From CAZZDA01 sp964652585 (lineage in GTDB: Bacteria > Patescibacteriota > Patescibacteriia > UBA1544): a stretch of 16,013 bases of DNA. Each line of letters starts with the position of its first letter. The stretch's first letter is position 1. The notes under the pieces were generated by a model that had not been told where the DNA came from, searched no databases, and saw only the letters and a program-made list of their open reading frames with translations. Of the stretch, positions 6,317 to 13,266 are shown in pieces. The stretch is taken from positions 1 through 16,013 of the forward strand of contig CAZZDA010000021.1 in the NCBI GenBank assembly GCA_964652585.1, given 5' to 3'. Position numbers and translations under genes: made by a program.

Positions 6317-6949
6317 ATGGTGAAGGTTACACTCTACAATACAAAAGGTGATGCAGTTGGTGAAATAGATTTATCACAAGATGTTTTTGATGTGGAGATG
6401 CGTGGTGAAGCGGTTTCTTCAGTGGTAACGGCACACATGGCTAATGCGCGAAGTACGTATGCGCACGCAAAGGATCGTTCGGAAGTTCGCGGCGGCGGAA
6501 GAAAGCCGTGGAAACAAAAAGGAACGGGTCGCGCACGGCATGGATCTATCCGTTCCCCCTTATGGGTTGGAGGCGGTGTAACCTTTGGTCCCACAAGAGA
6601 GCGCGTTTTTACAAAAAAAGTTAATAAAAAAATGAAAAGAGCGGCAGTCAGAATGTGTCTTTCAGATAAGGTGCGTGATAAAAAGTTGGTTATTGTTGAT
6701 GGTTTTGGAGATCTTCATAAAACAAAAGAGCTTGAGCTCGTATTGGAAAAACTTCCTTCAGCAAAGCATAAAACGCTTCTTACGCTTGCGGATGCTCCTC
6801 AAGAAATGGTTCGAGCAACGCGGAATATTTCTTACCTTGCTACCTTGCCTGCCAAAAGCCTGAATGTTATGGATGTATTGAAGAGTGAATATGTAGTAAC
6901 AACCAAGGAAGGTGTTGAAGCGATTACAGGAATGCTGCAAAAATCGTAA
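6317..6949 (+). CDS. rplD: 50S ribosomal protein L4 (uL4)
   Basis: L4 binds 23S rRNA and its extended loop lines the peptide exit tunnel. In E. coli it also represses its own operon. The 210-aa length is normal. The long loop is obvious at residues 57-92: RGGGRKPWKQKGTGRARHGS followed by IRSPLWVGGGVTFGP. The globular domain continues through KKLVIVDGF (near 121-129) and the C-terminal MDVLKSEYVVTTKEGV. It starts 20 bases after rplC and ends 10 bases before rplW. Whether it autoregulates here is unknown; the spacer before rplC would be the natural target. No Shine-Dalgarno. Confidence 0.97.
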   Translation: MVKVTLYNTKGDAVGEIDLSQDVFDVEMRGEAVSSVVTAHMANARSTYAHAKDRSEVRGGGRKPWKQKGTGRARHGSIRSPLWVGGGVTFGPTRERVFTKKVNKKMKRAAVRMCLSDKVRDKKLVIVDGFGDLHKTKELELVLEKLPSAKHKTLLTLADAPQEMVRATRNISYLATLPAKSLNVMDVLKSEYVVTTKEGVEAITGMLQKS

Positions 6950-6959
6950 CGATATATCT

Positions 6960-7433
6960 ATGGGAATTCTTGATACCTTAAAAAAATCAAAAAAAGAAAA
7001 AGAGCTTCCGAAAGAGCAGAAAGTTGAAATGCCTGCGCAGAATGAGTTTGCGCGTGTTGAAAAAAAACCTGCGGAAAAAGAAGTGGCAAAAAATAAAGAG
7101 GTGCAACAAACAAAAGAACGAACATCTCACAACAAAAAAGTTAGTTCGTTTCATGTTGGTGCGGTGCTCATACGCCCGCTCATAACAGAAAAAGGTTCGT
7201 ATTTAGGGAGTCAAAACCAATATGTGTTTGAAGTAGCGGATACGGCAAATAAAATAGAGATCAAAAAAGCTATAATGCATGCATATGGTGTGAAGCCATT
7301 GCGCGTACGGACCATGAGAAAGAAAGGAAAAAGCATTCGCACCGGTCGTGTACGAGGTACGCAGAAATTAAGAAAAAAAGCACTGGTAACACTTCAAAAA
7401 GGAGAAACTATAGAAGTCTATAAAGGCGTTTAG
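6960..7433 (+). CDS. rplW: 50S ribosomal protein L23 (uL23) with long charged N-terminal extension
   Basis: L23 sits at the exit of the peptide tunnel and is the docking point for trigger factor, SRP and the Sec channel. The ATG at 6960 gives 157 aa and lies 10 bases after the rplD stop; the frame is open further upstream, but that would overlap rplD. The L23 core runs from about residue 67 (GAVLIRPLITEKGSYL) to the end, with YVFEVADTANKIEIKKAI and the basic loop near 118-140. The first 65 residues are an extra Lys/Glu-rich segment starting MGILDTLKKSKKEKE. That start resembles the short membrane-binding N-terminal helix of some FtsY proteins. The extension is probably disordered apart from that helix. 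Typical L23 is about 95-100 aa. Ends in TAG. Confidence 0.95.
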   Translation: MGILDTLKKSKKEKELPKEQKVEMPAQNEFARVEKKPAEKEVAKNKEVQQTKERTSHNKKVSSFHVGAVLIRPLITEKGSYLGSQNQYVFEVADTANKIEIKKAIMHAYGVKPLRVRTMRKKGKSIRTGRVRGTQKLRKKALVTLQKGETIEVYKGV

Positions 7434-7467
7434 ATGTTTAAATACTTAAATGTTTAAATGTAACAAT

Positions 7468-8310
7468 ATGGCAATTCACGTTTACAAACCGACAACACCT
7501 GCACGCCGAAAAACGAGCGTTGATAAAACAGTTGATGTCACAACAAGAAAACCGTATAAACCCTTGACCGCGTCACTGAAAAAGCGTGCGGGAAGAAATA
7601 GTCAGGGGAAAATAACCATACGGCATAGAGGAGGTGGTGCGAAACGTCATTACCGCATAGTTGATTTTAAACAGCAAAAGTTTGCAATTCCCGGGAAGAT
7701 CTCCACGATTGAGTATGATCCGAACCGTAATGCACGCATCATGTTAGTAACCTATGTTGACGGAGAAAAAAAATATGCTTTAGCGTATGAAGGGGCAAAA
7801 GTTGGCAATCGCATTCTTTCTGCACAAGAAAAAATTGCGCCAAAGGTAGGAAACCGCATGCCGCTTGCCTATATTCCGGCAGGAGTGGCGGTGCACAATA
7901 TAGAATTAACGATTGGTAAAGGTGGTGCGATAGTGCGTGCGGCAGGTGCCTCCGCGCAACTCATGGGTGTTGAAGGAAAATTCGCGCAACTGAAACTTCC
8001 CTCAAATGAAATACGTCTGGTTGCAAAAGAATGCATGGCAACGATCGGCGCGGTAGGTAATGCGGAATATAAGAATATTCGCTGGGGAAAAGCGGGGCGA
8101 ATGCGCCATAAAGGTATACGGCCAACTGTTCGAGGAAAAGCAATGAATCCGGTAGATCATCCTCATGGCGGTGGAGAAGGATCAAATCCAATTGGTCTGA
8201 AAGGTCCAAAAACTCCTTGGGGCAAATATGCTTTAGGACTCAAAACACGCAAACGCCACAAATATTCAGATAAGTATATTGTACAAAGTCGTAAGAAAAA
8301 GAAGCGATAA
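7468..8310 (+). CDS. rplB: 50S ribosomal protein L2 (uL2)
   Basis: L2 helps join the subunits and is needed for peptidyl transferase activity. The start MAIHVYKPTTPARR at 7468 matches the family; the frame's earlier ATG at 7450 adds only six unrelated residues. The 280-aa product has the OB-fold and SH3-like domains, RHRGGGAKRHYR at 52-63, and the invariant NPVDHPHGGGEG at 227-238 with the essential histidine region. The tail is basic (SRKKKKR). The 34-base spacer before it carries a 10-base direct repeat ATGTTTAAAT (7434-7443 and 7450-7459). No Shine-Dalgarno. Confidence 0.98.
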   Translation: MAIHVYKPTTPARRKTSVDKTVDVTTRKPYKPLTASLKKRAGRNSQGKITIRHRGGGAKRHYRIVDFKQQKFAIPGKISTIEYDPNRNARIMLVTYVDGEKKYALAYEGAKVGNRILSAQEKIAPKVGNRMPLAYIPAGVAVHNIELTIGKGGAIVRAAGASAQLMGVEGKFAQLKLPSNEIRLVAKECMATIGAVGNAEYKNIRWGKAGRMRHKGIRPTVRGKAMNPVDHPHGGGEGSNPIGLKGPKTPWGKYALGLKTRKRHKYSDKYIVQSRKKKKR

Positions 8311-8324
8311 TTGACCAATTACAT

Positions 8325-8603
8325 ATGTCACGATCACTGAAAAAAGGTCCTTATATTGACCACAAGCTGCAAAAAAAAGTTCTCGCACTCAAACAAGGCG
8401 ACAAAACAGTTGTTAAAACCTGGTCGCGTGCGGCAACTATTACGCCGGAAATGGTTGGAAAAACGCTTGGTGTACATAATGGAAAAACACATATTCCCGT
8501 ACTGGTTGTTGAAAATATGGTAGGTCATAAGTTGGGAGAATTTTCGCCAACAAGGAAGTTTGTAACGCATGGAGGAAAAATGGCAAAATCACAAGGGAAG
8601 TAA
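8325..8603 (+). CDS. rpsS: 30S ribosomal protein S19 (uS19)
   Basis: S19 binds the 30S head together with S13 near the A site and the subunit interface. The 92-aa product is of normal length and shows MSRSLKKGPYIDHKL at the start, KTWSRAATITPEMVGKTLGV in the middle and the conserved GHKLGEFSPTRKF, then a glycine/lysine tail. It begins 14 bases after rplB and is followed by a 47-base AT-rich spacer before rplV. No Shine-Dalgarno is visible. Identity is firm. Confidence 0.97.
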   Translation: MSRSLKKGPYIDHKLQKKVLALKQGDKTVVKTWSRAATITPEMVGKTLGVHNGKTHIPVLVVENMVGHKLGEFSPTRKFVTHGGKMAKSQGK

Positions 8604-8650
8604 ATCAATCTGTTAATTGTTAAATGTAAAGTGTTAACCGTTGGAATTAT
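8604..8650 (+). other. AT-rich rpsS-rplV spacer sharing short motifs with other spacers
   Basis: This 47-base spacer contains TTAAATGTAA (8620-8629), identical to bases 7454-7463 before rplB, and TTAACCGTT (8634-8642), identical to bases 3682-3690 in the inner stem of the tuf leader. These may be chance in AT-rich spacers or remnants of a dispersed short repeat. Confidence 0.35.
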
Positions 8651-9127
8651 ATGGAAGTGAAAGCATCATTACGCTATCTACGCATGTCACCGAAGAAAGT
8701 TCGGCTTGTGGCGGATATGGTGCGTGGTATGGATGTACAACAAGCATTGATACAGCTGCAATTTTCAAAAAAAACCGCAAGCCACCAGCTTGAAAAGCTC
8801 TTACGTTCAGCACTGGCAAACGCAACAAATAATGCGAAGCTTGAAGAAGAGGGGTTATATATTAAAACAATTGCCGTGGATCAAGGACCGACACTGAAGC
8901 GCTGGCGCGCGCGCGCTTTTGGAAGATCAGCGCCGATACGAAAAAGAACGGCACATATTTCTTTGGTATTGGATCAAAATTTGGGTCAAGACGAATCCGT
9001 AAAAATACCGGCAAAAGATGAGGCAGCAAAAAAAGCGCCTGTAAAAAAACAAAAAACCTCATCTAGCAAACCACAAAAAAACACAAAGAGTAAAGATACA
9101 AAAAAAGCTAAAGCTTCGCAGTCATAA
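8651..9127 (+). CDS. rplV: 50S ribosomal protein L22 (uL22) with Lys-rich C-terminal tail
   Basis: L22 contacts all domains of 23S rRNA, and its beta-hairpin lines the exit tunnel. The 158-aa product has the core MEVKASLRYLRMSPKKVRLV at the start, ALANATNNAKLEEEGLYI in the middle and the tunnel hairpin GPTLKRWRARAFGRSAPIRK at about 79-98, ending near residue 111. Residues 112-158 form an added Lys/Ala/Ser-rich tail (for example AAKKAPVKKQKTSSSK) that is low in complexity and probably disordered or rRNA-binding. Typical L22 is about 110-115 aa. It lies between rpsS and rpsC in the normal order. No clear Shine-Dalgarno. Confidence 0.96.
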   Translation: MEVKASLRYLRMSPKKVRLVADMVRGMDVQQALIQLQFSKKTASHQLEKLLRSALANATNNAKLEEEGLYIKTIAVDQGPTLKRWRARAFGRSAPIRKRTAHISLVLDQNLGQDESVKIPAKDEAAKKAPVKKQKTSSSKPQKNTKSKDTKKAKASQS

Positions 9128-9142
9128 TTTTATATAGTATCT

Positions 9143-9814
9143 ATGGGACAAAAGGTAAATCCAATAATATTTCGCATCGGCACGACCAGAGAATGGCCTT
9201 CACGATGGTTTGCGCGCGACGATCAGTATCGCCTCTATTTGCGGCAAGATGTTGGCATGCGTAAGTTTTTGCAGGAGGAGTTGAAAAAGGCTGGTGTAGG
9301 AGATATTACCATTGAACGATCTGCAAAAGAGATAAAAATAACGATCCATGCGGCAAAGCCCGGTATGGTCATTGGACGATCTGGCGCCGGTATTGAAGAG
9401 CTGAAGAAGAAGCTCCAACAGAAGTTTTTTAGAGGGAGTAGGACAGCAGTACAGTTGAATATCACAGAAATTAAAAATCCTTCCTCCTGCGCGCGAGTGG
9501 TCGTGCAAGATGTGATCACAGAACTTGAACGACGCGTACCGTTTCGAAGAGTAATGAAGCAAGCGGTTGGCCGGGTAGAGCGCACAGGTGTTGAAGGAGT
9601 GAAAATTATGGTGTCCGGCAGATTAAATGGCGTTGAGATAGCGCGCACGGAAAAACTTGTTTCCGGAAAGATTCCTCTCCATACCTTGCGCGCGGATATT
9701 GATTACTCGCGAGGTGCGGCACGAACGATCTTCGGTGCTATAGGAGTAAAGGTCTGGATCTATAAAGGAGAGGTTTTTGAAAAAGAGCAGAAGAAAACAT
9801 CTGCACGTTCCTAA
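9143..9814 (+). CDS. rpsC: 30S ribosomal protein S3 (uS3)
   Basis: S3 forms part of the mRNA entry site on the 30S head and contributes to helicase activity. The 223-aa product begins MGQKVNPIIFRIG. A type II KH domain is present with the GXXG loop GRSG at residues 78-81 (in KPGMVIGRSGAG). The C-terminal domain includes RRVPFRRVMKQAV, GVEGVKIMVSGRLNG and DYSRGAARTIFGAIGVKVWI. Length is normal. It follows rplV by 15 bases and precedes rplP by 14. No Shine-Dalgarno; the start context is GTATCTATG. Confidence 0.98.
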   Translation: MGQKVNPIIFRIGTTREWPSRWFARDDQYRLYLRQDVGMRKFLQEELKKAGVGDITIERSAKEIKITIHAAKPGMVIGRSGAGIEELKKKLQQKFFRGSRTAVQLNITEIKNPSSCARVVVQDVITELERRVPFRRVMKQAVGRVERTGVEGVKIMVSGRLNGVEIARTEKLVSGKIPLHTLRADIDYSRGAARTIFGAIGVKVWIYKGEVFEKEQKKTSARS

Positions 9815-9828
9815 TTAATACCCTTACT

Positions 9829-10233
9829 ATGTTGGCACCAAAAAAAGTAAAACACAGAAAGTGGCATAAAGGACGCGTGCGAGGACTGGCAACCAGAACC
9901 AATAAGATAAGCTTTGGATCGTATGGACTGAAAGCAACAACCGCTTCATGGATCACTGCACGCCAAATTGAATCAGCGCGTCGTGTGATGACGCGATATG
10001 TAAAACGTACGGGAAAGGTTTGGATTCGTATTTTTCCTGATAAGCCTGTTACTGCCAAAGGTAATGAGATACCTATGGGCGGCGGTAAGGGAGCGGTAGA
10101 TCATTATGTTGTCGTAGTAAAACCAGGAACAGTCATGTTTGAAATGGAGGGTGTGGATGAAACGATGGCGCGTGAAGCTTTAAAGCTTGCGGCGTACAAA
10201 TTGCCGGTAAAAACACGAGTCGTAACCAAATAA
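9829..10233 (+). CDS. rplP: 50S ribosomal protein L16 (uL16)
   Basis: L16 organises the A-site tRNA binding region and is a late-assembly protein of the 50S subunit. The 134-aa product starts MLAPKKVKHRKWHKGRVRG and carries ITARQIESARRVMTRYVKR (42-60) and GKVWIRIFPDKPVT (62-75). The flexible loop that follows reads GNEIPMGGGKGAVDHY; the residue matching E. coli Arg81, which is hydroxylated in some bacteria and is usually Arg, is Pro82 here. The C-terminus REALKLAAYKLPVKTRVVTK is standard. It sits between rpsC and rpmC with only 5 bases to the latter. No Shine-Dalgarno. Confidence 0.98.
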   Translation: MLAPKKVKHRKWHKGRVRGLATRTNKISFGSYGLKATTASWITARQIESARRVMTRYVKRTGKVWIRIFPDKPVTAKGNEIPMGGGKGAVDHYVVVVKPGTVMFEMEGVDETMAREALKLAAYKLPVKTRVVTK

Positions 10234-10238
10234 AAATT

Positions 10239-10469
10239 ATGGATATAAAAGAATTGCGGGGAAAAAGCAAAAATGAAAGGATAAAGCTGCTTGCTACCAG
10301 CAGGGAGGAATTAAGAAAGCTGCGTTTTGATGTTGCGGCACATACGGGAAAAAAGAATATTCGGGCGCTTCGCGACCTGAAAAAGCGCATTGCACGTCTT
10401 TTGACCATAGAAAAAAGCGAGCAGCACACAACAAGCGCTAAAGAAGAAAAAGTACATCCTTCCGTTTAA
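10239..10469 (+). CDS. rpmC: 50S ribosomal protein L29 (uL29)
   Basis: L29 packs against L23 at the tunnel exit. The 76-aa product has the two-helix hairpin of the family: MDIKELRGKSKNERIKLLAT, then REELRKLRFDVAAH, then the second helix NIRALRDLKKRIARLLTIEK. About 14 residues after the second helix (HTTSAKEEKVHPSV) are extra compared with the usual 60-65-aa protein. It starts five bases after the rplP stop, consistent with tight co-transcription. No Shine-Dalgarno is seen (CCAAATAAAAATT precedes the ATG). Confidence 0.95.
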   Translation: MDIKELRGKSKNERIKLLATSREELRKLRFDVAAHTGKKNIRALRDLKKRIARLLTIEKSEQHTTSAKEEKVHPSV

Positions 10470-10487
10470 TTGTCTACAAGTTATACT

Positions 10488-10763
10488 ATGACTACAGAAA
10501 AAAACAAGCAAGACAAGCAATCGCACGGTAGAACCTTTACAGGAGTTGTTGTCTCCGATAGGATGAACAAAACGATCGTTGTGCGCGTGGATAGGGTTAT
10601 TATGCACCCTAAGTACCAAAAGCGTTATACCAGCTCCAGACGATATAAGGTACATGATGCGACAGGTGCTCATGCTATGGGAGATACCGTACAATTTGTA
10701 GAATGCCGTCCTTTGAGCAAGGACAAGAAATGGCGTGTTCTTGATAGTAAGAACGTCAAATAA
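10488..10763 (+). CDS. rpsQ: 30S ribosomal protein S17 (uS17)
   Basis: S17 is a primary 16S rRNA-binding protein of the small subunit body with an OB fold. The ATG at 10488 gives 91 aa; a TTG at 10470 in the same frame, overlapping the rpmC stop, would add six residues and is less likely. After a charged N-terminus (MTTEKNKQDKQSHGR) the core reads GVVVSDRMNKTIVVRVDR, then HPKYQKRYTSSRRYKVHD, GDTVQFVECRPLSKDKKWRV. All are characteristic of S17. No Shine-Dalgarno; context TTATACTATG. Confidence 0.95.
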   Translation: MTTEKNKQDKQSHGRTFTGVVVSDRMNKTIVVRVDRVIMHPKYQKRYTSSRRYKVHDATGAHAMGDTVQFVECRPLSKDKKWRVLDSKNVK

Positions 10764-10773
10764 AACCACCTCT

Positions 10774-11145
10774 ATGATTCAAGAGCAATCAATATTAAAA
10801 TCAGCAGATAATAGTGGCGCAAAAAAGCTTCGCTGTATTCGGGTGCTTGGCGGAGGCGGTAAGCGATATGCACGCTTGGGAGAATTGGTGACTGCGACGG
10901 TTCGTGAAGCACAGCCGCACAGCAGTGTAAAAAAAGGAGATATTGTACACGTGGTGCTTGTACGCACCAGAAAAGAAGTGCGCCGCCGTGATGGTTCGTA
11001 TATTCGTTTTTCTGAAAATGCGGGAGTTATTATTGATATGAAATCAAAAGATCCAAAAGCAACGCGTATTTTCGGACCCGTTGCCCGGGAATTACGAGTC
11101 GCAGGCTACACAAAAATTATTTCTTTGGCACCTGAGGTTCTCTAA
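10774..11145 (+). CDS. rplN: 50S ribosomal protein L14 (uL14)
   Basis: L14 forms part of an intersubunit bridge and is a binding site for the silencing factor RsfS. The ATG at 10774 gives 123 aa beginning MIQEQSILKSADNSGAKKL, exactly where L14 proteins begin; the open frame upstream to 10735 overlaps rpsQ and is not family sequence. Further motifs are CIRVLGGGGKRYARLGE, the KKGDIVHVVLVRTRKEVRR loop, DGSYIRFSENAGVII and IFGPVARELR. First gene of the spc group, 10 bases after rpsQ with no promoter visible between, so S10 and spc are one unit here. Confidence 0.98.
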   Translation: MIQEQSILKSADNSGAKKLRCIRVLGGGGKRYARLGELVTATVREAQPHSSVKKGDIVHVVLVRTRKEVRRRDGSYIRFSENAGVIIDMKSKDPKATRIFGPVARELRVAGYTKIISLAPEVL

Positions 11146-11157
11146 CACCTATCACCT

Positions 11158-11472
11158 ATGTTAAAAATAAAAAAAGGCGATACCGTGCTCATACGAAGCG
11201 GCAAAGATAAAGGAAAAAAAGGAAAAGTACTCTCAATGCTCGCGCAAGAAGGCATGGTTGTTGTGGAAGGATTGAATATGCAAACCAAGCACATGAGGCC
11301 TCGCAAACAAGGTGAGAAAGGGCAGAAGATATCCTATCCAAAGCCATTGCCGATATCAGTAGTTATGGTTGTGTGCAAAGAATGTAAAAAACCATCGCGC
11401 ATGGGACTCAAAATTCTTGCCGACAAACAAAAAGTCCGGCTGTGTAAAAAGTGTAAAGCGGAGATCAAATAA
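11158..11472 (+). CDS. rplX: 50S ribosomal protein L24 (uL24), zinc-ribbon type
   Basis: L24 is an assembly initiator of the 50S subunit located near the tunnel exit. The 104-aa product has the KOW motif at the start (IKKGDTVLIRSGKDKGKKGK), then VVVEGLNMQTKHMRPRKQGE. The C-terminal part has paired cysteines, Cys73/Cys76 (VCKECK) and Cys96/Cys99 (LCKKCK), which should bind zinc; many bacterial L24 proteins keep these, while E. coli has lost some. It starts 12 bases after rplN. No Shine-Dalgarno (ACACCTATCACCT precedes ATG). Confidence 0.97.
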   Translation: MLKIKKGDTVLIRSGKDKGKKGKVLSMLAQEGMVVVEGLNMQTKHMRPRKQGEKGQKISYPKPLPISVVMVVCKECKKPSRMGLKILADKQKVRLCKKCKAEIK

Positions 11473-11481
11473 AAATATACT

Positions 11482-12033
11482 ATGGCACATCAAACAGTAC
11501 AACAAGCATATATCAATCGGGTCATACCTGTCTTTAAGGAATCCTTTGGTTATACCAATGCGCTTTCTATCCCGCGTATTAAAAAAGTGGTTGTAAATAT
11601 TGGTACGGGAAAACATGTGAAAGACAAGGCATTTTCCGAACATGCGGCTAATACCTTGGAGCGTATTACGGGACAAAAACCAATGGTTACCCATGCGAAA
11701 AAAGCGATTTCAAATTTTAAAATTCGCGAGGGACAGCCTATTGGATTAAAAGTAACGTTGAGAGGAAAACGCATGTATGATTTTTTGGAACGATTGGTGC
11801 ACATTACGCTTCCTCGTATTAGGGATTTTCAAGGATTGTCTACCAAAGGGTTTGATAGACAGGGGAATTACACCATTGGGTTTAAGGAGTACATAGCATT
11901 TCCTGAAATAGCTTCGGATGAAATTGAACGTTTACACGGACTGGAGATCACCATTGTCATGAGTACAAAAAATAAAGAAGAAGGAGAGACGCTTTTACGC
12001 ACTCTTCAATTTCCTTTACAAAAATCTTCATAA
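11482..12033 (+). CDS. rplE: 50S ribosomal protein L5 (uL5)
   Basis: L5 binds 5S rRNA with L18 and contacts P-site tRNA in the central protuberance. The 183-aa product is of normal length. It shows PRIKKVVVNIGTGKHVKDK (31-49), ITGQKPMVTHAKKAISNFKI, REGQPIGLKVTLRGKRMYDF and PRIRDFQGLSTKGFDRQGNY (111-130), ending in the HGLEITIVMSTKNKEEG strand. It starts 9 bases after rplX with the context ATATACTATG. No Shine-Dalgarno. Identity is firm. Confidence 0.98.
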   Translation: MAHQTVQQAYINRVIPVFKESFGYTNALSIPRIKKVVVNIGTGKHVKDKAFSEHAANTLERITGQKPMVTHAKKAISNFKIREGQPIGLKVTLRGKRMYDFLERLVHITLPRIRDFQGLSTKGFDRQGNYTIGFKEYIAFPEIASDEIERLHGLEITIVMSTKNKEEGETLLRTLQFPLQKSS

Positions 12034-12038
12034 AGCAT

Positions 12039-12233
12039 ATGGCAACACAAGCTCAAATTGCAAAATCAAAAAGGTCGCTTGACAAACCAAAATTCAGCAC
12101 GAGAAAACATACTCGTTGCTGGAGGTGTGGCAGGCATGCGGGCTATATGCGTCAATTTGATATGTGTCGTATTTGTTTCCGGGAGCTTGCTAACAAAGGA
12201 GAGGTTCCGGGAGTAAAGAAAGCAAGTTGGTAG
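12039..12233 (+). CDS. rpsN: 30S ribosomal protein S14, zinc-binding type Z (uS14)
   Basis: S14 is a late-binding protein of the 30S head. This is the short, zinc-containing form (64 aa): four cysteines, Cys27, Cys30, Cys43 and Cys46, form a CxxC-x12-CxxC motif (RCWRCG and MCRICF). The C-terminus FRELANKGEVPGVKKASW is typical. The N-terminus MATQAQIAKSKR resembles type Z proteins. It begins 5 bases after rplE and ends in TAG. The 53-base spacer that follows has nothing recognisable. Some databases name this form rpsZ. Confidence 0.97.
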   Translation: MATQAQIAKSKRSLDKPKFSTRKHTRCWRCGRHAGYMRQFDMCRICFRELANKGEVPGVKKASW

Positions 12234-12286
12234 CGTCTCGTGTACGCCAATAACTTTTCATTAACCTACAATATTCATAATACACT

Positions 12287-12676
12287 ATGCACTCCGATCC
12301 ACTAGCAGACATGCTTACAAGAATTCGAAATGCCAGCGCTGTATATAAACTTGAAGCGCGTATTCCGTATTCTAAAATTAAATTGCAAGTTGCCCACATT
12401 CTGGAAAAAGAAGGTTATGTAGGTGCTGTACGCGTTATGGACAAGCCTTTTAAGGACATTGTTATTACCTTAAAATATGATGGTAAAAAGCGCGCTATTT
12501 CGCATATTAAACGGGTGAGCAAACCGGGGAGGCGCCACTATACGCAAAAAGGAAACCTTCCAAGGGTATTGGGAGGATATGGTATCGCGATCATTACCAC
12601 GTCTCAAGGATTGATGACTAACGGAGAGGCGAGAAAAAAAGGCGTTGGAGGAGAAGTGGTGTGTGAAGTGTATTAA
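12287..12676 (+). CDS. rpsH: 30S ribosomal protein S8 (uS8)
   Basis: S8 binds the central domain of 16S rRNA, and in E. coli it represses the spc operon. The 129-aa product begins MHSDPLADMLTRIRNA, the standard S8 start. The middle contains IPYSKIKLQVAHILEKEGYV and the strand region ISHIKRVSKPGRRHYTQK. The conserved C-terminal half shows LPRVLGGYGIAIITTSQGLM and ends NGEARKKGVGGEVVCEVY. Length is normal. It is 53 bases downstream of rpsN with no promoter or Shine-Dalgarno that I can see. Confidence 0.98.
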   Translation: MHSDPLADMLTRIRNASAVYKLEARIPYSKIKLQVAHILEKEGYVGAVRVMDKPFKDIVITLKYDGKKRAISHIKRVSKPGRRHYTQKGNLPRVLGGYGIAIITTSQGLMTNGEARKKGVGGEVVCEVY

Positions 12677-12686
12677 TCAAAAATGT

Positions 12687-13229
12687 ATGTCAAGAATTGG
12701 AAAACAACCTATTACCATACCGGAAGGTGTACGCGTCGCTATTGCTGACGGAGTGATTGAAGTACAAGGTGTGAAAGGAACGCTCGCGCAAAAAATACAC
12801 GATCGTGTTTCCATAGCGCAGGAAGGGACAGCGCTTGCTATCTCGGTTGTGGACACTTCTGAGAAGCAGGATAAGGCATTATGGGGTTTATATGGAAGTT
12901 TGGTACGCAATATGATAGAGGGTGTAACACAAGGGTTTGAAAAAAAACTTGAGGTTAATGGCGTTGGATATAAGGTTGCACTTGAAGGAAAAAACATTGT
13001 TTTACATGTTGGTTATTCGCATCCGGTGCCTTTTTCCATTCCGGAGGGTATTGTCGCAACAGTTGAAAAAAACACTATTACACTTACCGGAATTGATAAG
13101 CAGTTAGTAGGAGAAATTGCAGCACAAATAAGAAAGGTAAGAAAGCCGGAACCCTACAAAGGAAAAGGAATTAAATATAGCGACGAAATTTTGAGAAGAA
13201 AAGCAGGTAAAGCTGCAAAGGCGGCATAA
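12687..13229 (+). CDS. rplF: 50S ribosomal protein L6 (uL6)
   Basis: L6 lies near the factor-binding site beside the sarcin-ricin loop. The start MSRIGKQPITIPEGV at 12687 is the family norm; an open frame back to 12645 overlaps rpsH and is not used. The 180-aa product has two similar alpha/beta domains, with LWGLYGSLVRNMIEGVTQGF and LEVNGVGYKV at the junction, and GIDKQLVGEIAAQIRKVRKP then PYKGKGIKY near the end, which are diagnostic. A short Ala/Lys tail (AGKAAKAA) follows. It begins 10 bases after rpsH. No Shine-Dalgarno. Confidence 0.98.
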   Translation: MSRIGKQPITIPEGVRVAIADGVIEVQGVKGTLAQKIHDRVSIAQEGTALAISVVDTSEKQDKALWGLYGSLVRNMIEGVTQGFEKKLEVNGVGYKVALEGKNIVLHVGYSHPVPFSIPEGIVATVEKNTITLTGIDKQLVGEIAAQIRKVRKPEPYKGKGIKYSDEILRRKAGKAAKAA

Positions 13230-13266
13230 GAACAATACTTCTCAAACATAAAATATAGTGAGCACT

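Noticed and set aside
10470..10487. TTG start for rpsQ adding six residues
   Set aside because: It overlaps the rpmC stop, and the ATG at 10488 has the start context shared by neighbouring genes.
13258..13266. GTG start for rplR adding three residues
   Set aside because: The GTG is preceded by A, unlike the other starts in the window, while the ATG at 13267 has the CTATG context.
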